DNA of 64,000 nucleotides from Halomonas caseinilytica (GCF_001662305.1 NZ_BDEP01000016.1:124001-188000), one strand, 5' to 3'; positions 53,415-63,359 are shown, counted from the first letter of the stretch. Program-made: numbers and translations. The notes: a model not told the origin generated them from the letters alone.

Positions 53415-54737
53415 TTAGAGGATATACCGCGAGAGGTCTTCGTCGACGGCGAGTTCGCCGAGTTGCGAGTCGACGTAGGCGGCGTCGATGGTCAGTGTCT
53501 CACCGAGGTCGGAACCCTTGAAAGAGGCGTCCTCGAGGAGTCGCTCCATCACCGTGTGCAGGCGGCGGGCGCCGATGTTCTCGGTGCCTTCGTTGACCTT
53601 CCAGGCGATCTCGGCAATGCGCTCGATGCCGTCGTCGGTGAATGCCACCTTGAGGCCCTCGGTGGCGAGCAGTGCCTCGTACTGGCGAGTCAGGGCTGCC
53701 GAGGGTTCGGTCAGGATGCGCTTGAAGTCGTCCGGCGTCAGGGCGTTGAGCTCGACGCGGATCGGCAGTCGGCCCTGGAGTTCGGGGATCAGGTCCGAAG
53801 GACGCGACAGGTGAAAGGCGCCGGAGGCAATGAACAGGATATGGTCGGTCTTCACCATGCCGTGCTTGGTGGAGACGCTGGAGCCTTCGATAAGCGGTAG
53901 CAGGTCGCGCTGCACGCCTTCGCGGGAGACCTCACCGCCGCTGGATTGACCGCTTCCCTTGGCGACCTTGTCGAGCTCGTCGAGGAAGACGATGCCATGC
54001 TGCTCCACCGCCTCGATGGCGCGCTGCTTGATGTCGTCCTCGTTGACCAGCTTGGCGGCTTCCTCGTCGCGCAGCAGGGCGAAGGCGTCCTTGACCGCGA
54101 CGCGGCGGGTCTCGGTCTTCTGCTTGCCCATGTTGGAGAACAGGCTCTGCAGCTGACTGGTCATTTCCTCCATGCCGGGCGGCGTCATGATGTCGATGCC
54201 CTGCCCCTGAGGCGTGACCTCGATATCGATTTCCTTGTCGTCGAGCTGGCCTTCACGAAGCTTCTTGCGGAAGGTCTGACGGGTCGCGTTGTCGGTGCGT
54301 GGTTGATCTTCCTGGCCGCGCGGTGGCGGCAGAAGGGCGTCGAGAATGCGATCCTCGGCGGCGTCCTCGGCCCGATGGCGCACTTCATCCTTGGCCTGTT
54401 CGCGGACCAGCTTGATGGCCGCCTCGGTGAGGTCGCGAATGATCGATTCCACGTCGCGGCCCACATAGCCCACCTCGGTGAACTTGGTCGCCTCGATCTT
54501 GATGAAGGGGGCGCCGGAGAGCTTGGCCAGGCGGCGGGCGATCTCGGTCTTGCCCACGCCGGTGGGGCCGATCATCAGGATGTTCTTGGGCGTGACTTCC
54601 TGACGCAGCTCTTCGTCGAGCTGCATGCGGCGCCAGCGGTTGCGCAGGGCGCTGGCCACGGCACGCTTGGCGTCCTGCTGGCCGATGATGTACTGGTCCA
54701 GGGCGTGGACGATCTCGCGGGGGGTCATCTGGGTCAT
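53415..54737 (-). CDS. hslU: HslU ATPase (unfoldase of the HslVU protease)
   Basis: AAA+ unfoldase that feeds HslV. It has 440 residues. Walker A is [14 protein letters not shown] near 56-69, the I-domain insertion covers ~110-240, Walker B is [10 protein letters not shown], and the C-terminal LSRYIL tail docks into HslV. It starts two bases after hslV. Confidence 0.97.
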   Translation of the reverse strand: MTQMTPREIVHALDQYIIGQQDAKRAVASALRNRWRRMQLDEELRQEVTPKNILMIGPTGVGKTEIARRLAKLSGAPFIKIEATKFTEVGYVGRDVESIIRDLTEAAIKLVREQAKDEVRHRAEDAAEDRILDALLPPPRGQEDQPRTDNATRQTFRKKLREGQLDDKEIDIEVTPQGQGIDIMTPPGMEEMTSQLQSLFSNMGKQKTETRRVAVKDAFALLRDEEAAKLVNEDDIKQRAIEAVEQHGIVFLDELDKVAKGSGQSSGGEVSREGVQRDLLPLIEGSSVSTKHGMVKTDHILFIASGAFHLSRPSDLIPELQGRLPIRVELNALTPDDFKRILTEPSAALTRQYEALLATEGLKVAFTDDGIERIAEIAWKVNEGTENIGARRLHTVMERLLEDASFKGSDLGETLTIDAAYVDSQLGELAVDEDLSRYIL

Positions 54738-54739
54738 GA

Positions 54740-55258
54740 TCAGAGCTCTTCCAGCGTGACGTGGTGGTTGGTGAACACGCAGATGTCGCCGGCGATCTCC
54801 AGCGACTTCTCGGTGATCTCGCGGGCCGGCAGGTCGGTGTTGTCGAGCAGGGCGCGCGCCGAGGCCAGGGCATAGTTGCCGCCCGAGCCGATGGCGATGA
54901 TGCCGCGCTCGGGTTCGACCACATCACCGTTGCCGGTAATGATCAGCGAGGCGTGCTTGTCGGCCACCGCCAGCAGCGCCTCGAGGCGGCGCAGGGCGCG
55001 GTCGGTTCGCCAGTCCTTGGCCAGCTCGACGGCGGACTTGACCAGATTGCCCTGATACTTCTCGAGCTGGGCCTCGAAGCGCTCGAACAGGGTGAAGGCA
55101 TCGGCGGTGCCGCCGGCAAAGCCGGCCAGTACCTGGCCACGGTAGAGGCGACGCACCTTGCTGGCGTTGCCCTTCATCACGGTGTTGCCCAGAGAAACCT
55201 GGCCATCGCCGGCCAGGGCCACCTGGTCGCCGCGACGCACGGAAACGATCGTGGTCAT
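54740..55258 (-). CDS. hslV: HslV peptidase (proteasome-like)
   Basis: Threonine peptidase partner of HslU, 172 residues. After Met removal the catalytic Thr starts [33 protein letters not shown] follows. The ATG at 55258 has CTAAGGAG upstream. In E. coli hslVU is heat-shock induced; I could not see a sigma-32 promoter here. It is divided from ftsN by 141 bases with a GC-rich inverted repeat. Confidence 0.97.
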   Translation of the reverse strand: MTTIVSVRRGDQVALAGDGQVSLGNTVMKGNASKVRRLYRGQVLAGFAGGTADAFTLFERFEAQLEKYQGNLVKSAVELAKDWRTDRALRRLEALLAVADKHASLIITGNGDVVEPERGIIAIGSGGNYALASARALLDNTDLPAREITEKSLEIAGDICVFTNHHVTLEEL

Positions 55259-55298
55259 GGAGGGGACTCCTTAGGGGAGCAGGGCTCCCGATGACTTG

Positions 55299-55320
55299 CG
55301 GCGCCAGCTGGCTGGCGCCG
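55299..55320. other. Inverted repeat between ftsN and hslV
   Basis: CGGCGCCAGC and GCTGGCGCCG around a 2-nt centre, 10 bp, in the 141-nt gap. No U tract follows on the minus strand; likely an mRNA hairpin. Confidence 0.5.
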
Positions 55321-55399
55321 TGAGAATGCGTTGTCCGAGTAGGTGCGGGCGGGGGAGAGGAAATTCAACCGCCTGGCGGGGCGGCAGAGCCGCCGCCAC

Positions 55400-56140
55400 T
55401 CAGTTCTGCAGTTGGATCAGCAAGGGCTCGATGCCCTGGGTGACCATCAGGTCCTGGGCTCGGGTGAGCTCGTTGCGATCAGTATAGGGACCGGCCTGGA
55501 CGCGGTGCCAGGTGGTGCCGTCGCCGGTCTTGACCTCGGTGATATTGGCCAGCAGGCCGAAGTTCTTGAGGCGATCGGCGAGCTGCCTGGCGTCGGCGGT
55601 CGAGCGGAAGGAGGCGGCCTGAAGCATGTAGCGTCCATCGGCCTCGATCTCCGGTTCGTCGGCCGAGGCTTCCGAGGATTGGGTAGTATTGGCGGCGATG
55701 ACCTGGGCGATGGGATCGTCCGCCGAGGCCTGTGACTCGGAGGCCTCGTCCTGCGACGTCGACTCTTTACGTTTCGGCCGTGACGGCGGTGAGTCGGGCA
55801 CCTGCCCGCCCGGCGCGACCACTTCGGATTCCGGCAGCAGGGTATAGAATTCGAAGGTCGGCATGGGCGACTCGTCCGATTTTGCGTCCTGTTCCTTGGA
55901 CGTGTCGTCCTCCGGCGGCGTCTCGGATGACGGGGACTCCGACCTGGCCAGGGGCGTCTCCGGCGCCTCCTGCCAGGGCGCGGTGCCATGCTGGTGCTGG
56001 GAGATCAGAAAGCCGGCCACCAGACCGGCCAGCCCCCATAGCCATCCCGGCAGGCCACGACGTGGCGCCTTGCCCTTGGACGAGCGGCGTTGGCTGGTGG
56101 CGCCGCGCTTGCGTGGCGGGGTCTTCTTGCGGGTCGCCAT
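55400..56140 (-). CDS. ftsN: SPOR-domain cell division protein (FtsN-like)
   Basis: 246-residue inner-membrane protein: cytoplasmic basic N-terminus (KKTPPRKRG), one membrane helix (LPGWLWGLAGLVAGFLIS, ~30-47), a long low-complexity Ser/Glu/Pro/Asp periplasmic linker, then a C-terminal SPOR domain (residues ~168-244; YMLQAASFRSTADARQLADRL) that binds denuded septal peptidoglycan. The same organisation and place (between argS and hslV) as the Pseudomonas FtsN homologue. Confidence 0.88.
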   Translation of the reverse strand: MATRKKTPPRKRGATSQRRSSKGKAPRRGLPGWLWGLAGLVAGFLISQHQHGTAPWQEAPETPLARSESPSSETPPEDDTSKEQDAKSDESPMPTFEFYTLLPESEVVAPGGQVPDSPPSRPKRKESTSQDEASESQASADDPIAQVIAANTTQSSEASADEPEIEADGRYMLQAASFRSTADARQLADRLKNFGLLANITEVKTGDGTTWHRVQAGPYTDRNELTRAQDLMVTQGIEPLLIQLQN

Positions 56141-56143
56141 GGA

Positions 56144-57829
56144 TTACATCTCCTCGGGGGCGCTGACGCCCAGCAAGTCGAGTCCGTTGCGCAGTACCTG
56201 GCGCGCGGCCAGGCCCAGAGCCAGGCGGGCGTTGCGTTGAGCATCGTCCTCGACCATCACCTTCACCGCGTTGTAGCAGGTGTGGAATTCGGCAGCGAGA
56301 TCCTGGAGGTACTGGGCGATCTGCTGGGGTTCCCGGGAAAGGGCGGCGCGCTCGACGACCTCGGGGTAGCGGGCCAGCCGGTTGAGCAGGGTCTTTTCCT
56401 GTTCGGCGTCGAGCAGGGCCAGGTTGTCGATGGCGAGTTCATGATCGAAGGGACGCTCATCGGCCTCGGCCTTGCGCAGCATGCTGCAGACCCGAGCGTG
56501 GGCGTACTGGACGTAATAGACAGGGTTGTCGTTGGACTGGGAACGGGCCAGGTCGATGTCGAAGGTCAACTGGGAGTCGGCGCGACGCGCGGCGAGGAAG
56601 AAGCGTGTGGCATCGCGTCCCACCTCGTCGATCAGGTCGCGCAGCGTGACGTAGCTGCCGGCGCGCTTGGAGAGCTTCACCTCGACGCCGGAGCGGGTGA
56701 CCAGCACCATCTGGTGCAGTACATAGTCGGGCCAGCCGTCGGGGATGCCGGCTTCCAGTGCCTGGAGCCCGGCACGCACCCGGGTCACCGTGGAATGGTG
56801 GTCGGCTCCCTGCTCGTTGATTACGGTGGTGAAGCCACGCTCCCACTTGTTCAGGTGATAGGCGACGTCGGGCAGGAAGTAGGTGTAGTCGCCGTCGCGC
56901 TTGCGCATCACCCGGTCCTTGTCATCACCGAAATCGGTGGTGCGCAGCCAGGTGGCGCCCTCGTGCTCGTAGGTATGCCCCTTCTCCGCCAGGCGTTCGG
57001 CGGTGGCCGCGACCTTGCCGTCTCGATACAGCGAGGATTCCAGGAAGTAGACGTCGAACTCGACGCCGAAGGCGCGCAGGTCCAGATCCTGTTCGCGGCG
57101 CAGATAGGCCACGGCGAAGTCGCGAATGGCGTCCAGGTCGTCCGGGTCGGACTTGGCGGTGACATGTCGGTCATCGGCGTGGACGGTCTCGCCGGCCAGG
57201 TAGGCCTTGGCCACGTCGGTAATATAGTCGCCCCGGTAGCCGTCGGCGGGCCAGGCGTCGTCTTCGGGGGTGACGCCCCGGGCTCGGGCCTGCACCGATA
57301 GGGCCAGGTTGGTGATCTGGGCGCCGGCGTCGTTGTAGTAGAACTCGCGGGTGACATCGAAGCCCGAGGCTTCCAGCAGCCGGCTCAGGCAGTCGCCGAT
57401 CGCGGCACCGCGGCCGTGACCGACGTGCAGCGGTCCTGTCGGGTTGGCAGAGACGAACTCCACCTGGACCTTCTGTCCCTGGCCCACCAGATTGCGCCCG
57501 AAGGCATCACCGCTGTCGAGCACCTCGCGGACCACCTGGGCGGCGGCGTCGGTGGCGGCGAAGAAGTTGATGAAACCGGGGCCGGCGATCTCGACCTTGC
57601 TGACGGCCTCGCTGGCGGGCAGGGCAGCCACCAGCTTCTCGGCCAGCTCGCGGGGCTTCAGGCCGGCTGGCTTGGCCAGCATCAACGCCAGATTGGTGGC
57701 GTAGTCACCGTGGGCCTTGTCCTTGGCGGGATCGACCTTGATGGTCGGGGCGAGCTCGGAGGGCAATACCGCCTGGCGCTGGAGGTCTTCCAGGGCGCGC
57801 TCCAGAAGCGAGATGATGGTGTCTTTCAT
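56144..57829 (-). CDS. argS: Arginine--tRNA ligase
   Basis: Class I aminoacyl-tRNA synthetase, 561 residues. The HIGH motif is HVGHGRG in [16 protein letters not shown] near residue 128-134, and the KMSKS-like segment is [15 protein letters not shown]. The N-terminal additional domain ([21 protein letters not shown]) and C-terminal anticodon-binding helices are present. It is followed three bases later by ftsN. A sigma-70 promoter lies in the priA-argS gap. Confidence 0.97.
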   Translation of the reverse strand: MKDTIISLLERALEDLQRQAVLPSELAPTIKVDPAKDKAHGDYATNLALMLAKPAGLKPRELAEKLVAALPASEAVSKVEIAGPGFINFFAATDAAAQVVREVLDSGDAFGRNLVGQGQKVQVEFVSANPTGPLHVGHGRGAAIGDCLSRLLEASGFDVTREFYYNDAGAQITNLALSVQARARGVTPEDDAWPADGYRGDYITDVAKAYLAGETVHADDRHVTAKSDPDDLDAIRDFAVAYLRREQDLDLRAFGVEFDVYFLESSLYRDGKVAATAERLAEKGHTYEHEGATWLRTTDFGDDKDRVMRKRDGDYTYFLPDVAYHLNKWERGFTTVINEQGADHHSTVTRVRAGLQALEAGIPDGWPDYVLHQMVLVTRSGVEVKLSKRAGSYVTLRDLIDEVGRDATRFFLAARRADSQLTFDIDLARSQSNDNPVYYVQYAHARVCSMLRKAEADERPFDHELAIDNLALLDAEQEKTLLNRLARYPEVVERAALSREPQQIAQYLQDLAAEFHTCYNAVKVMVEDDAQRNARLALGLAARQVLRNGLDLLGVSAPEEM

Positions 57830-57948
57830 GGAAAGTCTTCGATGTCCTGTGGCGCGGGCAGTCAGGGAGTGGCTGAAGGCATTGCCCGTATGGGCATTGC
57901 GTGCAGTGTCTCCTCGGTGCTCGCCCGTTTGTGGGCAATTGGCCGCAT

Positions 57949-57977
57949 ATTATCGACAATTGTGGGGCGGCTTTAAA
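57949..57977 (-). promoter_or_regulatory. Sigma-70 promoter of argS
   Basis: On the minus strand TTTAAA (57972-57977), 17-bp spacer, GATAAT (57949-57954), about 120 bases upstream of argS. A GCCC/GGGC inverted repeat (57923-57936) lies in the leader. Confidence 0.55.
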
Positions 57978-58000
57978 CCCTCGTCCCGGCTTTGCCGGGA

Positions 58001-58046
58001 GCTAGAAGCTGGAAGAACGGCGCCAGACGCCTTTAAGAGCGAAGGA
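58001..58046 (+). repeat. REP-like hairpin element, copy B
   Basis: GCTGGAAGAACGGCGCC-AGAC-GCC then TTTAAGAGCGAAGG, between argS and priA, preceded by TCCCGG/CCGGGA (57984-58000). A partial match to copies A, C and D. Confidence 0.45.
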
Positions 58047-58092
58047 ATATCTCGACATCTTGGGGGGTGTGGTGGGTTCAGCCTTTCTTCCC

Positions 58093-60309
58093 TCAGGCCA
58101 GCGTCTGCGGGTCGATGTCCAGCGACCAGCGCACGCGCCTTGCGCTGGGTTCGGCTTCGAGCCAAGCGATGAGCCAGGCGCCGGCTTCATGGAGCCGGCT
58201 GCGCTTGTCAGCGCCGAGCATTACCTGCATGTGGTAGCGATTCTGGCGGCGCTCCATGGGCGCGGGGACGGGGCCGAGACAGTCGACGTTCAGGCCGCGT
58301 TGCTCGATATGCTCTCGGGTCGCCTCGGCGACTCGCTCGCCGAGTGCGTTGACGTCGCTGTCGCGTGGGCTCTCCAGTCGCAGCAGGGCCAGAAAGCGAA
58401 AAGGGGGCAGGCTGGCGGCGCGCCTTTCCTCGAGCAGTTGTTCGGCCAGGGCGTCGTATCCCCGGTCCGCCAGGAGCTTGAGATTGGGGTCGTCGGGATG
58501 CAGGGTCTGCACCAGGACGCGGCCGGGATGGGAGGCCCGGCCGGCGCGGCCGGCGACCTGCTCGAGAAGCTGGGCGCTGTGCTCCAGGGCGCGGAAGTCG
58601 CTGGCATAGAGGCCGGCGTCGGCATTGACCACGACCACCAGGTTGACGTGGGGCAGATGGTGGCCCTTGGCCAGCATCTGAGTGCCTACCAATAGGCAGG
58701 GCTCGCCCCGGCGCACTTCGCCGAGGGTGCGCTCCAGGGCGTCGCGTCGCCGGGTGCTGTCGCGATCGATGCGATGCACCGGTAGGTCGGGGAAGCGTTG
58801 CGCCAGGGTTTCCTCGGTGCGTTCGGTGCCGCTGCCCAGCGGGCGGAGGTCGGCGCTGCCACAATCGGGGCAGGCGTCGGGCAGGCCCTGTCGATGGTCG
58901 CAATGGTGGCAGGCCAGCATCGCTGGCTGGCGATGCAGGGTCATGTGGGCATCACAGTGAGTACACTCGGCCAGCCAGCCACAGGCGTGGCAGGCCAGCG
59001 TGGGAGCGAAACCGCGGCGGTTGATGAATACCAGCACCTGGTGGCCGGCGTTCAGTGTCGTCGTGATGGCGTCGAGCACCGGAGCGATCAGGCCGCCTTG
59101 GCGAGGGCGGCCGCGCAGATCGACCAGTTCCAGGCGGGACGGGGCGTGGCGGCTGGCACGGCGCGTCAGGCGCAGGTGGCGATAATCGCCGGCCCGCGCG
59201 CGCTGCAGTGACTCCAGAGACGGCGTGGCGCTGCCCAGCACCACCGGAATGCCGTGGTGGTGGGCGCGGATCACCGCCAGGTCCCGAGCGTGATAGCGCA
59301 GCCCTTCCTGTTGCTTGAAGGAGCCGTCGTGTTCTTCGTCGACAATGATTGCGCCGGGGCGGGCCAGGGGGGTGAAGATCGCCGAGCGGGTGCCGATGAC
59401 GATGGGCGCCCGACCGCTGGCAGCGGCTTCCCAGGCATCCAGGCGTTCATGATCGGTGAGGCCGGAGTGCAGTGCCACCACCGGTACCTGAAAGCGTTTC
59501 CGGAAGCGTTCCAGGGTCTGGGGCGTCAGTCCGATCTCAGGGACCAGGACCAGGGCCTGGCGTTGTCGTCCGACGACCGCTTCGATCAGTTGTAGGTAGA
59601 CCTCGGTCTTGCCGCTGCCCGTGACACCGTGCAGCAGGCAAGGGTGGAAGCGGTCCAGCCCTTCGTGGAGCGCCGCCATGGCGGCGGCCTGCTCGCCGTT
59701 CAAGGGCAAGGCCGGCTCGGCAAGCGAGGGACCTTTCGGTGGGCCGCTGCCGGTGACGGGCTCTTCGTGACGCTCGATGAGCCCCTTGTTGACCAGTGCC
59801 TTGAGTTGGTCGCGGGTGAAGGACTGGGCCAGTACGGCCTGGGTGACCAGGCCATGCGGGTGCTGGCGCAGCATGGTCAGCAAAGCGGCCTGCCGCGGGG
59901 CGCGCTCGAGTCCTGCCGGAGCGTCGGCTTGCCCTGCCGGCGTCACGGTCCAGCGCTCGCGGGTGCGTGCCGTCAGGGCACGGCCCTGTCGCAGCAGGGC
60001 GGGCATGGCATGGTGCAGGGTATCGCCGGGGGCGTGCTGATAGTAGCGAGCGGTGAAGCGGCACAGCCATAGCCAGTCGTCGGGCAAGGGAACGTCGTCC
60101 AGGCGGGCGTCGATCGGTTTGAGGTCGGACAACGGGAGCTCGCTGTCGTCACGACATTCGATGACCACGCCGACCACCTGGCGTCGCCCGAAGGGCACGC
60201 GTACTCGCAGGCCCGGTTGCCAGCCGTCCGACGGGGCCGGCCCCGTCGGGCGATAGTCGAACAACCGGCGCAATGGCGAAGGAATGGCGACACTCAATAC
60301 ACGGGGCAT
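58093..60309 (-). CDS. priA: Primosomal replication restart helicase PriA
   Basis: 3'-5' helicase that restarts stalled forks by loading DnaB. It has 738 residues. The Walker A motif is GVTGSGKTEVYL and the DEAH-type box is IIVDEEHDGSF. The zinc-binding cysteine cluster has LACHACGWLAECTHCD and LACHHCDHRQGLPDACPDCGS. The start ATG 60309 (MPRVLSVAIPSPLRRLFDY) is supported by alignment of the N-terminus with the family; a frame to 60456 runs into the rpmE promoter. It is divergent from rpmE as in Pseudomonas. Confidence 0.96.
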   Translation of the reverse strand: MPRVLSVAIPSPLRRLFDYRPTGPAPSDGWQPGLRVRVPFGRRQVVGVVIECRDDSELPLSDLKPIDARLDDVPLPDDWLWLCRFTARYYQHAPGDTLHHAMPALLRQGRALTARTRERWTVTPAGQADAPAGLERAPRQAALLTMLRQHPHGLVTQAVLAQSFTRDQLKALVNKGLIERHEEPVTGSGPPKGPSLAEPALPLNGEQAAAMAALHEGLDRFHPCLLHGVTGSGKTEVYLQLIEAVVGRQRQALVLVPEIGLTPQTLERFRKRFQVPVVALHSGLTDHERLDAWEAAASGRAPIVIGTRSAIFTPLARPGAIIVDEEHDGSFKQQEGLRYHARDLAVIRAHHHGIPVVLGSATPSLESLQRARAGDYRHLRLTRRASRHAPSRLELVDLRGRPRQGGLIAPVLDAITTTLNAGHQVLVFINRRGFAPTLACHACGWLAECTHCDAHMTLHRQPAMLACHHCDHRQGLPDACPDCGSADLRPLGSGTERTEETLAQRFPDLPVHRIDRDSTRRRDALERTLGEVRRGEPCLLVGTQMLAKGHHLPHVNLVVVVNADAGLYASDFRALEHSAQLLEQVAGRAGRASHPGRVLVQTLHPDDPNLKLLADRGYDALAEQLLEERRAASLPPFRFLALLRLESPRDSDVNALGERVAEATREHIEQRGLNVDCLGPVPAPMERRQNRYHMQVMLGADKRSRLHEAGAWLIAWLEAEPSARRVRWSLDIDPQTLA

Positions 60310-60330
60310 GGAGCGGGGAGAATCGGACAA

Positions 60331-60359
60331 TTGGCCTCCGGTGCCGGCTCTGCTAGAAT
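60331..60359 (+). promoter_or_regulatory. Sigma-70 promoter of rpmE
   Basis: TTGGCC (60331-60336), exactly 17 bp, TAGAAT (60354-60359). It gives a 5' leader of about 110 nt; rpmE leaders in gammaproteobacteria are known to hold L31-binding structures, which would have to be tested by a covariance search. Confidence 0.75.
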
Positions 60360-60476
60360 GCTCCGCCGCCGCGTCACCCTGTGATGATGCGGGCAGCCGG
60401 TTTGCACGTTCCGATAAACCGTATGCGGTGCCTGGCAGAAGATCAGGTGGCGGCATACAGCTTTGCGAGGCTCAAG

Positions 60477-60689
60477 ATGAAACAAGGTATCCACCCGAAT
60501 TACAAGACGGTCAGCGCGACCTGTTCCTGCGGCGCCACCTTCGAGGTGGGCTCCACTGCCGGCCAGGAGCTGTACCTGGACGTCTGCTCTCAGTGCCATC
60601 CCTTCTACACGGGCAAGCAGAAGCAGGCCACTACCGGTGGCCGTGTCGAGCGCTTCAACAAGCGCTTTGGTGCTGCTCTCAAGCGCTGA
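60477..60689 (+). CDS. rpmE: 50S ribosomal protein L31
   Basis: 70-residue ribosomal protein of the large subunit. The zinc-binding Cys set is present: CSCG (16, 18) and CSQC (37, 40), so this is the C+ zinc-binding form rather than the Zur-regulated C- paralogue. ATG 60477 gives the usual [10 protein letters not shown] start behind GAGG. It is followed by a strong terminator. Confidence 0.97.
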   Translation: MKQGIHPNYKTVSATCSCGATFEVGSTAGQELYLDVCSQCHPFYTGKQKQATTGGRVERFNKRFGAALKR

Positions 60690-60728
60690 GCCGATCCTTT
60701 GCGGCCGCTTGCCGCCGCGATGGACGAG

Positions 60729-60762
60729 AAGAACCCGCCCCTTGGAGGCGGGTTCTTTTTTT
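60729..60762 (+). terminator. Rho-independent terminator of rpmE
   Basis: AAGAACCCGCC (60729-60739) pairs with GGCGGGTTCTT (60747-60757), 11 bp, followed by TTTTTTT. The following 60763-60833 holds nothing I can name; it is AT-rich. Confidence 0.92.
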
Positions 60763-60833
60763 GCCGGTGACATCGTGTCGGCAGGTTGCGGCGCAGCAAT
60801 AAAGAATGCGTTATGGCTAAGCTGTTTGTCATA

Positions 60834-60923
60834 AGTTTCATCAAATGGATGTCATCATCGCTGAATTGGCGGAAAAACTTGCTTAGTTTCATTAAGTTGA
60901 GAAATGGAAGTTTTTTCTATAAT
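60834..60923 (+). promoter_or_regulatory. maeB promoter region with direct repeats
   Basis: A perfect -10 TATAAT (60918-60923) lies 37 bases before maeB. A -35 is uncertain (TTGAGA at 60897 leaves only 15 bp). AGTTTCA occurs at 60834-60840 and 60885-60891, 51 bases apart, each followed by AAATGGA-type sequence. The region is much more AT-rich than its surroundings. Confidence 0.55.
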
Positions 60924-60959
60924 CTGGATATCCATTGAATCGCAGATCGGATCCTCAGC

Positions 60960-62228
60960 ATGACAGACGCGAAGAGACAGGCAGCGCTGGACTATCACGC
61001 GAAACCCATTCCCGGGAAGCTGTCGGTGGAGTTGACCAAGCCCACCGCTACCGCACGGGATCTCGCCCTGGCCTACAGCCCGGGCGTGGCGGAGCCGGTC
61101 CGCGAGATCGCGCGAGACCCGGAAAATGCCTATCTCTATACCGGCAAGGGAAATCTCGTTGCTGTCATTTCCGACGGTAGCGCCATTCTAGGCCTGGGCA
61201 ATCTCGGGCCCCTGGCCAGCAAGCCGGTCATGGAAGGCAAGGGCGTGTTGTTCAAGCGCTTCGCCGGCATCAATTCCATCGATCTCGAGGTCAATGCCGA
61301 GAGCCCCCAGGCCTTCATCGATACCGTGGCACGCATCGCCGATAGCTGGGGCGGCATCAATCTCGAGGACATCAAGGCGCCGGAATGTTTCGAGATCGAG
61401 CGCGCCCTGGTCGAGCAGTGCAACATCCCGGTATTCCACGATGACCAGCATGGCACTGCCATCGTGACCGCGGCAGGAATGCTCAATGCCCTGGACATCG
61501 CCGGCAAGTCGCTGGAGAACGCCAAGATCGTCTGCCTGGGCGCCGGTGCGGCGGCCATCGCTTGCATGAAGCTGCTGGTTGCCTGCGGGGCGCACGCCGA
61601 GAACCTGGTGATGCTGGATCGCAAGGGGGTGATCCACAGCGGTCGCGAGGATCTCAATCAGTACAAGGCGATGTTCGCCGTCGATACCGACAAGCGCACC
61701 CTGGATGACGCCATTGAAGGGGCCGATGTCTTTGTCGGGCTGTCCGGTCCTGGTCTGATGAACGAAGAGCATATCCGCCGGATGGCGGACAATCCGGTTG
61801 TGTTTGCCTGCACCAATCCCGATCCGGAGATTCATCCTGATCTGGCACGGGAGACGCGCCCGGACGTGATCATGGCCACGGGGCGCTCGGATTATCCCAA
61901 TCAGGTCAATAACGTGCTGGGCTTTCCCTTCATCTTCCGGGGGGCCCTGGATGTGCGAGCGACCCGTATCAACGAGGAAATGAAGGTGGCGGCGGTCCAT
62001 GCGTTGAAGGACCTGGCCCGCGAGCCCGTGCCTCAGGCGGTGCTGGAGGCCTACGACAAGGAATCCATGAGCTTTGGTCGTGACTACATCATTCCCACGC
62101 CGGTCGATGTCCGCTTGCTCGAGCGGGTTTCCTCGGCGGTCGCGCAGGCGGCGGTGGATTCCGGCGTGGCACGTCGCCCTTATCCTGCCCATTATCCGCT
62201 GAAGACGGTGGATGATGTCTATGGGTAG
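60960..62228 (+). CDS. maeB: NADP-dependent malic enzyme (single-domain)
   Basis: Oxidatively decarboxylates malate to pyruvate, giving NADPH. It has 422 residues and lacks the phosphotransacetylase-like C-terminal domain of E. coli MaeB. N-terminal [55 protein letters not shown], and the nucleotide-binding [14 protein letters not shown] (~189-202) are the family landmarks. It is placed between rpmE and the ponA-type gene as in Pseudomonas. The other malic enzyme (maeA) starts the window. Confidence 0.95.
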   Translation: MTDAKRQAALDYHAKPIPGKLSVELTKPTATARDLALAYSPGVAEPVREIARDPENAYLYTGKGNLVAVISDGSAILGLGNLGPLASKPVMEGKGVLFKRFAGINSIDLEVNAESPQAFIDTVARIADSWGGINLEDIKAPECFEIERALVEQCNIPVFHDDQHGTAIVTAAGMLNALDIAGKSLENAKIVCLGAGAAAIACMKLLVACGAHAENLVMLDRKGVIHSGREDLNQYKAMFAVDTDKRTLDDAIEGADVFVGLSGPGLMNEEHIRRMADNPVVFACTNPDPEIHPDLARETRPDVIMATGRSDYPNQVNNVLGFPFIFRGALDVRATRINEEMKVAAVHALKDLAREPVPQAVLEAYDKESMSFGRDYIIPTPVDVRLLERVSSAVAQAAVDSGVARRPYPAHYPLKTVDDVYG

Positions 62229-62478
62229 TACTGCTTAAACGCCTGCGCGTGCAAATCACTGGTTTATAGTCGCCATCCTTGGCGACTACCCTACGAGCCC
62301 GTCTAAAAGACGGTTCAAATTCGCTCCTGGCGAATTGGTACGCGGTGCGCGAAAGCTCGCCTAACGACATGTTATGTCTCGCTTTCTGTGCTCCGGGCAC
62401 CTTGTGCTTCGCGACGCTCGGCTATTTATTCAGCATTTCCATGCGGCGGCTGACCCGTGATTCCGTGTAATGCATGTC
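62229..62478. other. AT-rich, multi-hairpin intergenic block downstream of maeB
   Basis: This 250-nt block contains three consecutive perfect hairpins: TAGTCGCC/GGCGACTA (62267-62274, 62281-62288), CCGTCT/AGACGG (62299-62304, 62308-62313), AATTCGC/GCGAATT (62318-62324, 62330-62336). GCCTAAC (62359-62365) and GTTATGT (62371-62377) follow; the former matches the integron core RYYYAAC. The base composition is lower in GC than the neighbours. I could not identify it; it may be an attC-like remnant, a mobile-element end or a structured RNA. Confidence 0.45.
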
Positions 62479-62508
62479 GACGCCGCCGGCCCCAGGGCCG
62501 GTGGCGTC
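62479..62508. terminator. GC-rich hairpin at the end of the DUF481 gene
   Basis: GACGCCGCCGGCCC pairs with GGGCCGGTGGCGTC over 14 bp with one G.U pair and a 2-nt loop. There is no T tract on either side, so termination is uncertain. It lies 11 nt beyond the stop of the minus-strand gene. Confidence 0.5.
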
Positions 62509-62519
62509 GTCATTATGGT

Positions 62520-63272
62520 TCACCAGTCGTAGACCAGCGAGGCGGTGGTGGTGTGATCGGTCTTGGCCATTGCATCCTCGGGAGGTCGAGAGTTGTGCTC
62601 GATCTCATGAGAGAGCTTGAGGGCCAGATGATCGTTGAGACTGGCGGTCAGCGAGGACAGGGCGCGCGATGTGAGGTTCTCGCGCGTGTGTTCGAGAGAG
62701 AGCTCCTGGCCGAAGGAGGCCGTCTCGGAAATCTTCCACTGATAATCCAGGGCGCCGTAGGCCACGGCCAGGTTGCGATCATCCGTATCCGGCAAGCTGT
62801 CGTGACGGTAGCCCGGCCCGACTTCCAGGGCCAGCGTCTGTCGGTCGTCGTTCAGCATGCGGCGACCATAACCGGCGATGGCGGTGATCTGGTAGTTGTA
62901 GCCACTGAAGCGATCCTTGTCCCAGCGCGTGAAACCAAACAGATAATCCGAGCCGTTGAGATCGTAGCGCTCGCGGGCGGTCGCCTGATAGCGTTCGGCA
63001 CTGGTCTCGTCGTCCTGAGTGACGTGGCGTATTTCGCCGCGCAGGCTGTGCGTGAAGGGGCCTGTCAGCCAGGCCAGGTGGCCCTTGGTGATCAGTGTCT
63101 GGCTATCGGTGTTGCCGGAAAGGCTGGTGTAGCCGAGCTCAGCCGTACCACTCCAGGTGGGGGCGTCCTGCTCGGGTGGCGGTGGCGAATAGAAGGGGCG
63201 GGCGCTGGCATCGCCGACGAGCGCCAGCAATCCCAGGCCGGCCCACAGGAAATGGCGCACCTTGAGACGCAT
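62520..63272 (-). CDS. DUF481 outer membrane protein (YdiY-like)
   Basis: 250-residue secreted protein with a signal peptide (MRLKVRHFLWAGLGLLALVGDASA) and then a beta-barrel-like body with alternating hydrophobic residues ending in Trp (SLVYDW). Motifs TAELGYTSLSGNTDSQTLITKG and RYEATARERYDLN-type segments are typical of the DUF481 family, one member of which was named salt-induced outer membrane protein. The exact role is unknown. It is 87 bases upstream of the mrcA end and co-directional with it. Confidence 0.85.
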   Translation of the reverse strand: MRLKVRHFLWAGLGLLALVGDASARPFYSPPPPEQDAPTWSGTAELGYTSLSGNTDSQTLITKGHLAWLTGPFTHSLRGEIRHVTQDDETSAERYQATARERYDLNGSDYLFGFTRWDKDRFSGYNYQITAIAGYGRRMLNDDRQTLALEVGPGYRHDSLPDTDDRNLAVAYGALDYQWKISETASFGQELSLEHTRENLTSRALSSLTASLNDHLALKLSHEIEHNSRPPEDAMAKTDHTTTASLVYDW

Positions 63273-63325
63273 GATGATCTCCCGGTCATCGTGAATGAAA
63301 GCGGGGTGACGTCCAGGCGATGAGA

Positions 63326-63346
63326 GGGGCGGCGTCCTGCCGCCCC
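63326..63346 (-). terminator. Possible mrcA terminator hairpin
   Basis: GGGGCGGC (63326-63333) pairs with GCCGCCCC (63339-63346), 8 bp, 5-nt loop, in the mrcA-DUF481 gap. The following bases on the minus strand (TCTCATCG) are only weakly U-rich. Confidence 0.45.
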
Positions 63347-63359
63347 ATCCATGGGTGGA

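Noticed and set aside
55259-55399. Sigma-32 promoter for hslVU
   Set aside because: Searched by eye for CTTGAAA / CCCCATnT-type boxes and found none; control of hslVU is left open.
62312-62325. GGTTCAAATTC resembling a tRNA T-arm
   Set aside because: The neighbouring hairpins do not form a cloverleaf: the stem at 62299-62313 has a 3-nt loop and no acceptor stem or CCA is present.
62359-62377. An integron attC site
   Set aside because: Only one core (GCCTAAC) is convincing; GTTATGT does not match GTTRRRY and the two are 5 nt apart. No integrase or cassette gene is present. Kept as a weak possibility in the findings only.
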